This document shows positions 24,741 to 31,803 of a stretch of DNA of 47,539 nt, in pieces. The position numbers and the translations under genes are program-made. Origin of the DNA: an uncultured Blautia sp. (GTDB lineage Bacteria; Bacillota; Clostridia; Lachnospirales; Lachnospiraceae); the NCBI GenBank assembly GCA_934424575.1, contig CAKRXU010000020.1, positions 1 to 47,539 on the forward strand. Reading direction: 5' to 3'. The stretch's first letter is position 1. Each line of letters starts with the position of its first letter. The notes below the pieces were generated by a model. That model made no database searches. It worked only from the letters and a program-made list of their open reading frames with translations, and had not been told where the DNA came from.

Positions 24741-25007
24741 TTAATCTTCCTCGATCACCTGGATCTCCAGATAATCAAATTCAATATGTTCAATAAAGCT
24801 GTCCTGGCGGAAGCGTGTTCTGGAATGGCGTTTGAAATCGGTGACATTGCTGTCCAGCCAGATCGGATTTTCCAGGTCAAAATCATAGCAGATCTCCTGC
24901 AGTGCACGGAAGATCTTGTGTGTCCTTGTATCTTCTGAGTCGTCATCAATAACGAGATCTTTTAGCATGTGGTTGTCTTTCCACAGTTTTCCCCATAAAC
25001 GAAACAT
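24741..25007 (-). CDS. Small conserved cytoplasmic protein, function unknown
   Basis: An 88-residue acidic protein starting MFRLWGKLWKDNHML. No signal or membrane segment. Predicted mixed fold, with a helical HKIFRALQEICYDF part and a strand-rich end (FIEHIEFDYLEIQVIEED). I do not recognise a named domain, but the intact reading frame, a ribosome site (AAAGGTGAGG, seven bases before the ATG) and placement against its own terminator make it a real gene. It is monocistronic on the minus strand, divergent from the hydratase. Confidence 0.7.
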   Translation of the reverse strand: MFRLWGKLWKDNHMLKDLVIDDDSEDTRTHKIFRALQEICYDFDLENPIWLDSNVTDFKRHSRTRFRQDSFIEHIEFDYLEIQVIEED

Positions 25008-25146
25008 AGTTTTACCTCACCTTTCTGCCAGCATCCAGAGGGATGAAAGCATCGGATTTTCTATGCGATAGTATAGTCGATTTGCCCCGGAAAGTAAAGG
25101 GAAGTATTTTTATTGGCTATTTATTGATGATTCTGTTCAAATTTCG

Positions 25147-25175
25147 TTGCAGATTTTAGCGAGATAAAGTATAAT
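25147..25175 (+). promoter_or_regulatory. Promoter of the aconitase-family hydratase
   Basis: TTGCAG (25147-25152), a 17-base spacer and TATAAT (25170-25175), 65 bp before the ATG. Confidence 0.75.
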
Positions 25176-25240
25176 TAATATACATTTTGCAAAAACACAG
25201 AAGTGTACAATGCATAATCTATATGAATGGAGGAGTTATT

Positions 25241-27499
25241 ATGAAGCTATACGACGGTGGCGTTTACCTTGTAAATGGCAGTGACATTGTTGAAGAAAGC
25301 AAGTTTGATCAGCCGGTATCCAGAGAAGACGCAGCAAAGAACACCATGGCATATGGTATCCTGGAAGCACACAATACTTCCGGAAATATGCAGAAATTAC
25401 AGATCAAGTTTGATAAGTTAACATCCCATGATATTACTTTTGTAGGAATCATCCAGACAGCACGTGCTTCAGGACTTGAGAAATTCCCGATCCCATATGT
25501 GCTGACAAACTGTCACAACTCTCTGTGTGCAGTAGGCGGAACGATCAATGAAGATGACCACATGTTCGGACTTACCTGTGCAAAGAAATATGGCGGAGTA
25601 TATGTACCTCCTCATCAGGCAGTTATCCATCAGTTTGCACGTGAGATGCTTGCTGGCGGCGGCAAGATGATCCTGGGTTCTGACAGCCACACCCGTTATG
25701 GTGCCCTTGGTACCATGGCTATGGGTGAGGGCGGCGGTGAGCTGGTTAAGCAGCTCCTTTCCCAGACTTATGACATCAATATGCCGGGCGTAGTTGCGAT
25801 CTACCTCAAAGGACAGCCGAGACCGGGCGTAGGACCGCAGGACGTTGCTCTGGCGATCATCGGCAAGGTATTTGCCAATGGATACGTTAAGAACAAAGTT
25901 ATGGAGTTCGTAGGACCTGGAGTTGCAGGTTTAAGTGCAGACTTCCGTATCGGCATTGACGTTATGACAACAGAGACAACCTGTCTTTCTTCTATCTGGC
26001 AGACAGATGAGACCATTGAAGAATTCTACGAGATCCATGGCAGAAAAGAAGACTACAAAGAACTCAAACCGGGCAAGGTTGCATACTATGACGGCTGCGT
26101 AGAGGTTGACTTAAGTGAGATCAAACCGATGATCGCAATGCCGTTCCACCCAAGCAACACTTATACTATCGATGAACTCAAAGAAAACCTCTATGACATC
26201 CTTGACGATGTAGAGAAAAAGGCCCAGATCAGTCTCGACGGTAAAGTTCCATATTCTCTCAAGGACAAAGTCATTGACGGTAAACTTTATGTAGAGCAGG
26301 GGATCATCGCCGGATGTGCAGGCGGCGGATTTGAGAATATCTGTGCAGCAGCAGACATCCTCCGCGGAGCAAGCATCGGTGCAGATGCCTTTACACTCAG
26401 CGTTTACCCGGCAAGTACACCGATCTATATGGAACTTGCAAGAAACGGTGTCCTGGCTGACCTCCTTGCAACAGGTGCAGTTGTCAAGACTGCTTTCTGC
26501 GGACCGTGCTTTGGTGCCGGAGATACACCTGCAAATAATGCATTCAGTATCCGTCATACAACGAGAAACTTCCCGAACCGTGAAGGTTCCAAGGTTCAGA
26601 ACGGACAGATTTCTTCTGTTGCACTTATGGATGCGAGATCCATCGCAGCAACAGCAGCAAACAAGGGCTTCCTGACTTCTGCAGAAGAATTTACCGGAAG
26701 CTACAGACATCAGAAATATTTCTTCGACAAAACAATTTATGAGAACCGTATCTTTGACAGCAAGGGCGTTGCAGATCCAAGCGTTGAGATCCAGTTCGGA
26801 CCAAACATCAAAGACTGGCCGGAGATGCCTGCACTGGCAGAAAACCTTGTACTTAAAGTTGTTTCTGAGATCCATGATCCTGTTACAACAACAGACGAGC
26901 TGATTCCTTCCGGTGAGACTTCCTCTTTCCGTTCCAATCCGCTTGGACTGGCAGAGTTCACTCTTTCCAGAAGAGATCCGGAGTACGTTGGACGTGCCAA
27001 AGAAATCCAGAAGGCACAGAAGGCGATCGAAGCAGGAGAATGTCCTGCCGAGGCAGTTCCGGAACTGAAACCGGTTATGGAAGCTGTTAAGAAACAGTTC
27101 GCAGATATCAGCAAAGAAAACGTCGGAGTCGGAAGTACGATCTTCGCTGTAAAACCTGGTGATGGCTCTGCACGTGAGCAGGCCGCTTCCTGCCAGAAGG
27201 TTCTTGGTGGATGGGCAAATATCGCAAACGAGTATGCTACCAAACGTTACCGTTCCAACCTCATCAACTGGGGTATGCTTCCATTCCTGATCCCGCAGGG
27301 AGAGCTTCCGTTTACCAACGGTGATTTTCTATTCTTCCCGCATATCAGAGAAGCCGTTGCTGACAAAGCCGACAGCATTACCGGATATGTAGTCAAAGAA
27401 GACGGCCTTAAGGAGTTCCAGGTAACACTCGGAGAACTGACCGACGACGAACGCGAGATCATCCTCAAAGGATGTCTGATCAACTACAACAGAAAATAA
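25241..27499 (+). CDS. Aconitase-family hydratase (YbhJ-like)
   Basis: A 752-residue member of the aconitase superfamily, close in size and layout to E. coli YbhJ (about 750), whose substrate is unknown. I start at the ATG at 25241 (MKLYDGGVYLVNG), directly behind GGAGGAG. Aconitase-type motifs are GSDSHTRYGALGTMAMGEGG (about 157-176), GIIAGCAGGGFENICAAADI (about 349-368) carrying the first cluster Cys, and AFCGPCFGAGDTPANNA (about 415-431) with the C-x-x-C pair; together these would bind a [4Fe-4S] cluster. The C-terminal swivel domain has RYRSNLINWGMLPFLI (about 666-681). It differs from TCA aconitase and isopropylmalate dehydratase, so the substrate is uncertain. It is a single-gene unit ended by a terminator. 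Confidence 0.85.
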   Translation: MKLYDGGVYLVNGSDIVEESKFDQPVSREDAAKNTMAYGILEAHNTSGNMQKLQIKFDKLTSHDITFVGIIQTARASGLEKFPIPYVLTNCHNSLCAVGGTINEDDHMFGLTCAKKYGGVYVPPHQAVIHQFAREMLAGGGKMILGSDSHTRYGALGTMAMGEGGGELVKQLLSQTYDINMPGVVAIYLKGQPRPGVGPQDVALAIIGKVFANGYVKNKVMEFVGPGVAGLSADFRIGIDVMTTETTCLSSIWQTDETIEEFYEIHGRKEDYKELKPGKVAYYDGCVEVDLSEIKPMIAMPFHPSNTYTIDELKENLYDILDDVEKKAQISLDGKVPYSLKDKVIDGKLYVEQGIIAGCAGGGFENICAAADILRGASIGADAFTLSVYPASTPIYMELARNGVLADLLATGAVVKTAFCGPCFGAGDTPANNAFSIRHTTRNFPNREGSKVQNGQISSVALMDARSIAATAANKGFLTSAEEFTGSYRHQKYFFDKTIYENRIFDSKGVADPSVEIQFGPNIKDWPEMPALAENLVLKVVSEIHDPVTTTDELIPSGETSSFRSNPLGLAEFTLSRRDPEYVGRAKEIQKAQKAIEAGECPAEAVPELKPVMEAVKKQFADISKENVGVGSTIFAVKPGDGSAREQAASCQKVLGGWANIANEYATKRYRSNLINWGMLPFLIPQGELPFTNGDFLFFPHIREAVADKADSITGYVVKEDGLKEFQVTLGELTDDEREIILKGCLINYNRK

Positions 27500-27542
27500 G
27501 ACTGGTTCTGGCACCCCACATACAGAACCAACTCCTGTTTGT

Positions 27543-27590
27543 GCAGTCCCGCAGGATGGCTTATCACAGCCTCCCACGGGACTGCTTTTT
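27543..27590 (+). terminator. Terminator of the hydratase gene
   Basis: Stem GCAGTCCCG (27543-27551) / CGGGACTGC (27577-27585), then TTTTT. Confidence 0.9.
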
Positions 27591-27719
27591 GTATGGAAGA
27601 GGAGTTTTATAATATGTTTAAATTATCAGAAAATAATAAAAAATACACACAAATAAAACAAGAATAGCATTATAAACACGAAAAATATAAAATAAATTAA
27701 AAAATAATCGAAAAATGTG

Positions 27720-27748
27720 TTGACAAATACACTATACGGTGCTATTAT
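27720..27748 (+). promoter_or_regulatory. Near-consensus promoter of the large structured RNA
   Basis: TTGACA (27720-27725), a 17-base spacer and TATTAT (27743-27748; TATAAT overlaps at 27746-27751). It is among the strongest sigma-A promoters in the window, yet no ORF of 60 codons or more follows for 1 kb. Predicted start near 27755. Confidence 0.8.
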
Positions 27749-27754
27749 AATGAC

Positions 27755-28770
27755 ATCAAAAGAAAACAAAAACAAAACACAAAAGAAACTCATTCAATTC
27801 ATAGTATAGAGAACATGAAAGGAATGAAAATCAAAAGAAAGGCAAGGGTGATACCGTTGGGACAGTAGTTACTAATCACAATCAATATAAGAAGTGATAG
27901 GAATCGAGTTTCCTGCAAGAAAGACCTGATACATATTAGCCCATTAATTTAAGAAATAATCATATTCTTAGAGAAGAAAGATGAAATTTACAACCTGGTG
28001 AACAGGACTTCATGAAAAGAAATGATCGTTTATCATAAGTATTACAGGTATATAGAATCGATTACTTATATTGAATAACTATCACGCACCTGATACAGAG
28101 ACTTTCGAGAATGTGTAAAGAAACATTTTTGAAAAAGTATAACTCCTTATTTTAGAGCATCGTCTGGAAGCAGAGATCCAGAGAAGCTTGAAGATAAATA
28201 AGCAAGATACTTTGAGATGCATATAAGATTTATTCTAATATGGATTGAAACTTTGCATCAGAAGAACATCTCCTCACAACAGATGTTAAGAAGAGATTAT
28301 AAGGAATCTTATTTCAGAGGAAAACAGTTTGGAATTTAAGAAGTTAAGTTTGGAGCTGCTCTAATCCAATGAAAAAGAATATCCTAAGTTTCTCAATAAA
28401 TTATAATTCGTAGATTATAATTTAAAATCTATAAACTTTCTAAATAGACGAAGTGATAAAAATCGTATCGTTTATGAGCAGGGAATAAAACAATCGCAAC
28501 CACAAAACAAGACATCAATATGATATCGAAATTAATATAAAAACTAAATACAGAGAATTGGATCAGAGATATATGATGTAGATATATCACAGAAATTCAA
28601 TTAGCAAACAAGACGATAAGTTTTGAAAGAACTAAGAGGTTATTAAAAATTGAATAGTGAAGAGTGTTAAGGCGACCATCCTTTTATAAATAATTCGCGA
28701 AGAATAAATAGAAGTGATGGTCGTCTTACGTGTTGTATGTTATACTCTCCTCAAAAGGAGAGATTTTTTT
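27755..28770 (+). ncRNA. Candidate large structured non-coding RNA (about 0.95-1.0 kb)
   Basis: This stretch has no usable ORF in any frame, is clearly more AT-rich than its neighbours, and is packed with perfect local helices joined by A-rich linkers. Examples are AGGAA/TTCCT (27899/27910), CCTG/CAGG inside ATGAA/TTCAT (27981-28013), CAGGT/ACCTG (28045/28088), ACTTT/AAAGT around AATGT/ACATT (28101-28138), and a three-way junction GCATC/GATGC (28157/28216) holding CTGGA/TCCAG and GCTT/AAGC. Further ones are AACATCT/AGATGTT (28265/28281), a 9-bp AAATTATAA/TTATAATTT (28398/28415), and GATATAT/ATATATC inside AATTG/CAATT (28556-28602). A 13-bp helix (28668-28680/28716-28728) closes the 3' part, and a U-tract hairpin ends at 28770. 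Size and style recall ROOL, GOLLD or OLE RNAs, but I cannot match it to any. The plus orientation follows from the promoter. Confidence 0.65.
28738..28770 (+). promoter_or_regulatory. Extended -10 promoter plus hairpin that is both terminator and ribosome site
   Basis: TGtTATACT (28738-28746) is an extended -10. Overlapping it, CTCTCCT (28745-28751) pairs with AGGAGAG (28756-28762) around a CAAA loop and is followed by ATTTTTTT, an intrinsic terminator shape. The right arm AAGGAGAG is also the ribosome site of the gene at 28771. Transcripts starting from the -10 would begin near 28752-28754, within the loop, and so lack the left arm, leaving the ribosome site open. Read-through RNA from upstream would instead terminate or be translationally blocked. 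Confidence 0.55.
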
Positions 28771-29514
28771 ATGCAAAATTTTAATATACAGGATTGTATT
28801 CTTTATGAAGATAAGGATATTCTGGTGTGCCATAAACCGGCGGGGATTGCTGTGCAGAGCGCCAGATTTGGAATGGCAGATATGGAAAGTAGCCTTAAGA
28901 ATTATCTGGCGGTTAAGACTCCGGGCAAGATGCCGTATCTCGGGATCATACACAGACTGGATCAGCCGGTAGAGGGCGTTCTGGTATTTGCAAAAACGCC
29001 AAAGGCTGCCGCCGAACTGAACCGACAGATCACGTCTAAAACCGTCACAAAAGAATATCTGGCAGTAACCGCACAGATGCCAGAGGAAAAGCAGGGGCAT
29101 CTGGAAGATTACCTCAAAAAAGATAACCGGACAAATTCTTCCTCCGTGGTCACTCCGAAGACTTCCGGAGCAAAGAAAGCCAGCCTGAATTACAGTATTC
29201 AGGAAGAAATCAAAGACGAACGCACCGCAACAGGAAAAAGAATCCTTGTTAAGATCATCCTGGATACAGGACGACATCATCAGATCCGTGTGCAGATGGC
29301 TCACAAAGGCATGCCGCTCCTTGGAGACCGGAAATATAACGCCGCAGATAAGTCTGGCCTTCCGTTAGGATTATGCTCCTGCCATCTGGCTTTCCCCCAC
29401 CCGGCAAACGGAAAGAAAATGGAATTTAAAGTCACACCGAAAGGTGAGACATTCAAAGGCTTTTTGACACTGAAAAGCATATCAGCAAGAATGTATTATT
29501 TTCCGCTCAAATAA
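28771..29514 (+). CDS. RluA-family pseudouridine synthase
   Basis: A 247-residue RNA pseudouridine synthase. The start is the ATG at 28771 (MQNFNIQDCIL), seven to eight bases after AAGGAGAG. The family core is complete: DILVCHKPAGIAVQS (about 16-30), the catalytic motif IIHRLDQPVEGVLVFAKT with the nucleophile Asp64 (about 59-76), KEYLAV (about 96-101), TGRHHQIRVQMAHKG (about 174-188) and LLGDRKY (about 191-197). There is no N-terminal S4 domain, unlike RluD, so it is the short single-domain type seen often in Clostridia. It isomerises uridine in rRNA or tRNA; the exact site is unknown. It lies directly downstream of the large structured RNA. Confidence 0.88.
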   Translation: MQNFNIQDCILYEDKDILVCHKPAGIAVQSARFGMADMESSLKNYLAVKTPGKMPYLGIIHRLDQPVEGVLVFAKTPKAAAELNRQITSKTVTKEYLAVTAQMPEEKQGHLEDYLKKDNRTNSSSVVTPKTSGAKKASLNYSIQEEIKDERTATGKRILVKIILDTGRHHQIRVQMAHKGMPLLGDRKYNAADKSGLPLGLCSCHLAFPHPANGKKMEFKVTPKGETFKGFLTLKSISARMYYFPLK

Positions 29515-29616
29515 TGAAAAAACTATGAAATCTATGGACGCAAAAAAGAAAATGTGTATAATGTAAAAAAAGAAGCGCATTTGTATGAAGTTTGGATTAA
29601 GAAAAGAGGGAAAATA

Positions 29617-30738
29617 ATGAGAAAAGCGGCTGCAGCCGGAATTATCCTTGCTGGTGCCATACTGGTGGCAGGGGGACTCGACAAAGAAAGCGGCTCTGAG
29701 AATTTTGTAGCGGATGTGCAGGCAAATGACGAGACAACACAGACAGAGGAAGAGACAGATTCAGATCCGGAATCAGAGGAAGAAGCTGCACTGGCAGCAC
29801 AGATCGATACTTCTGCACCCGTAACGAAGGGAAGTAGAATTGCAGTTGTAAGTAAGAGCGTGGATGGTGAGTACTGGAAGGCACTTCATTCCGGTATGGA
29901 AGATGCGATTAAGGATGTCAATGCGGCATACGGTTTTACATCCGATGACCAGATCACGATGACCTTTGAAGGCGCAAGTGATGAGCAGGATGTGGAGAAG
30001 CAGGTTAATACACTGGATGCAGTTATTGCAGAGAATCCAACGGTATTATGTCTTTCAGCAGGCGACGAGGATTCCTGCCAGGCACAGCTTGAGGCAGCCA
30101 GAGAGAATGGCATTGCAGTAGTAGCATTTGACTCCAATGTAAGTGACAGTGATATGATTGCCGTTTTCCGCGGAACAGATAACGTTTATGCAGGAAAGAT
30201 GGCGGGAGAAAAATTAAGTGATGCGATCGGAAAGAGCGGGAAAGTCGCAATTTTTTCCGCTCAGGAGAAGACAGAGAGCTCTAAGAAACGTGTAGAAGGA
30301 TTCAAGGAAGCTCTCGCAGAATGTCCGGACATTACAGTTGTTCAGGAATTATATACAGATCAGGTGGATGACATGAAAACTGCCATGGAAGATGCTCTTC
30401 GGAGATATCCGGATCTGGCAGGGGTATTCTGTACGAATGCAGATGTATCGGATCTTTATCTCGATATTGAAAAAGCAGAGGGTACAGCACCGGTCATGGT
30501 CGGAGTGGATGCAACTACCAAACAGCAGGACGCAGTTCGTAATGGTTCAGAGGCAGGCATTGTCTCACAGTCTCCGTATCAGCTTGGATACCAGACGATC
30601 CTCGCAGCCGTACAGCTGACCGTTCCGTACGAGGAAGTTTCCAGCGACCTGGAGAAATTTGTATACTATGATCCTGTATGGATCGACACCACAAATCTGG
30701 ATTCATCGGAGTATAGTTCTTATCTGTATGGGAAATAA
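29617..30738 (+). CDS. Orphan sugar-type periplasmic-binding protein (LacI-like fold)
   Basis: A 373-residue exported binding protein of the Peripla_BP_4 type. The start is the ATG at 29617 (MRKAAAAGIILAGAILVAG) behind AAGAGGG. After the signal comes a linker of about 40 residues rich in Glu, Asp, Ser and Thr (NDETTQTEEETDSDPESEEE), then the ligand-binding fold: RIAVVSKSVDGEYWKALHSG (about 72-91), IAENPTVLCLSAGDEDS (about 127-143), GIAVVAFDSNV (about 155-165), VAIFSAQEKTES (about 206-217) and GVDATTKQQDAVRNG (about 290-304). Where a lipobox Cys would sit (LVAG-x), a Gly is found, so lipid anchoring is doubtful. No permease or ATPase gene is adjacent. Its ligand and partner system cannot be told. 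Confidence 0.8.
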   Translation: MRKAAAAGIILAGAILVAGGLDKESGSENFVADVQANDETTQTEEETDSDPESEEEAALAAQIDTSAPVTKGSRIAVVSKSVDGEYWKALHSGMEDAIKDVNAAYGFTSDDQITMTFEGASDEQDVEKQVNTLDAVIAENPTVLCLSAGDEDSCQAQLEAARENGIAVVAFDSNVSDSDMIAVFRGTDNVYAGKMAGEKLSDAIGKSGKVAIFSAQEKTESSKKRVEGFKEALAECPDITVVQELYTDQVDDMKTAMEDALRRYPDLAGVFCTNADVSDLYLDIEKAEGTAPVMVGVDATTKQQDAVRNGSEAGIVSQSPYQLGYQTILAAVQLTVPYEEVSSDLEKFVYYDPVWIDTTNLDSSEYSSYLYGK

Positions 30739-31083
30739 ATTAACCTGTTGTGCTATTTCAAATAAAACGTTTAAAACTTGTAAAAACCGCAAAGAATCCC
30801 TGTTATTATTGATAAATAAATTTTTTAGAATATCAATTCTTTGATTTTTCCAAGTTCGCAGGTTTCGCCGAAAATACTGTTTAATGCAATGCAGAGGTTG
30901 TATGCCAATACTTTATTAACCAAACGGGTGCATAAGCCCTGAAAGCTTTTGACCAGTTTTCTTTACTGTTGGAACGCTTGAGTGCAAAAAGACAGATCGT
31001 TTGTTCCTTCATTTCCTGCATGAGTTTTTCGCCAACATATCCTTTATGCACTTAAAAACGAAGGACAGTACGGAAAGACCGAA
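30739..31083. other. Degenerate intergenic region with transposase remnant
   Basis: This 345-bp stretch holds no intact gene. Its right two thirds are a decayed IS982-like transposase on the minus strand, which runs directly into the truncated manA. The left 85 bp are AT-rich with no recognisable signal. Confidence 0.6.
30825..31044 (-). pseudogene. IS982-family transposase remnant
   Basis: Reading the minus strand from about 31044, one frame gives KGYVGEKLMQEMKEQTICLF followed by ALKRSNSKENW. After a frame change near 30955 the next frame gives LVKSFQGLCTRLVNKVLAYN and then LCIALNSIFGETCELGKIKELIF with a stop at 30825-30827. These blocks match the middle and the C-terminal end of IS982-type transposases, with the segment between them deleted. 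The N-terminal two thirds are absent. The remnant meets manA coding sequence at about 31043-31046. Terminal inverted repeats could not be identified. Confidence 0.7.
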
Positions 31084-31677
31084 ATGTGGTACATCATGGA
31101 ATGCGACGAAGGTTCGTTCGTGTACTATGGATTTTCCAGAGAAGTTTCCAAAGAAGAATTGCAGGAACGCATCAAAAACAAAACACCTCCGGAAGTTCTG
31201 AACAAAGTTGAGGTTCAGAAAGCAGATGTGTTGTTCATCGAACCTGGCACGATCCATGCAATCGGTAAGGGAAATGTGATCGCTGAGATCCAGCAGAACT
31301 CTAACGTGACCTATCATGTTTTTGATTACGGACGCAAGGGACCGGATGGAAAAGAACGTGACCTTCATATCGAAAAAGCTCTCCAGGTAACGAAGACCGT
31401 TCCGATCCTCCGCAAGAAATCCTTCGAACCGCATATCGTATCCTGCCCGTACTTTATCGTAGATAAGCTCGTTCTCGACGGACAGCACGTCAAAAAAGTG
31501 TTCGGCGAGATCGACAAGACTTCCTTCGTAAGCATTCTCGTCATGGAAGGAAAAGGTACGATCCGCGATAAGGAAGAAACCCTGACTTTCAAAAAAGGAG
31601 ACAGCCTCTTTGTTACAGCCAATATCGGTGAGTATGAACTGGAAGGTGCTTTTGAGGCACTTGTAACGACCGTATAA
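31045..31677 (+). pseudogene. manA: 5'-truncated mannose-6-phosphate isomerase (manA)
   Basis: From 31045 the frame reads YALKNEGQYGKTEMWYIMEC and continues for about 210 residues to a stop at 31675-31677. It matches type I mannose-6-phosphate isomerase (usual length about 310) from just after the first zinc ligands, and includes the VLFIEPGTIHAIGKGN cupin motif (about 68-83 of this fragment) and the IAEIQQNSNVTYHVFDYGR segment. The first third, including the N-terminal cupin strands and the Q-x-H zinc ligands, is missing. The start is lost at the junction with the transposase remnant. An internal ATG at 31084 has no good ribosome site. Mannose-6-phosphate/fructose-6-phosphate exchange must rely on another copy, if any. 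Confidence 0.8.
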
Positions 31678-31731
31678 CATCTTGCCTGATATAACTATAT
31701 ATAAAACTTCAAATTGAAATCCCAATTCCTG

Positions 31732-31769
31732 CAAGGACAGTTCACATCGGACTGTCCTTGTGTTATAAT
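31732..31769 (+). promoter_or_regulatory. Promoter overlapped by a 10-bp inverted repeat
   Basis: TTCACA (31741-31746), a 17-base spacer and TATAAT (31764-31769). A perfect inverted repeat CAAGGACAGT (31732-31741) / ACTGTCCTTG (31751-31760) spans the -35 and spacer, as an operator would. The lack of a following T-run argues against a terminator. It precedes the transporter-aminotransferase pair. Confidence 0.6.
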
Positions 31770-31803
31770 AGATAAGTTAATGAAAATGGAGGAGGAAAAT
31801 CTT

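Noticed and set aside
27720..28770. Group II intron or retron as an explanation of the structured region
   Set aside because: No domain V-like GAGC...GTTC hairpin, no reverse transcriptase frame and no msr/msd-type inverted ends were found.
27591..28770. Decayed protein gene as an explanation of the structured region
   Set aside because: No frame gives a recognisable protein piece, unlike the manA and transposase remnants, and the perfect nested helices would not be expected in a decaying gene.
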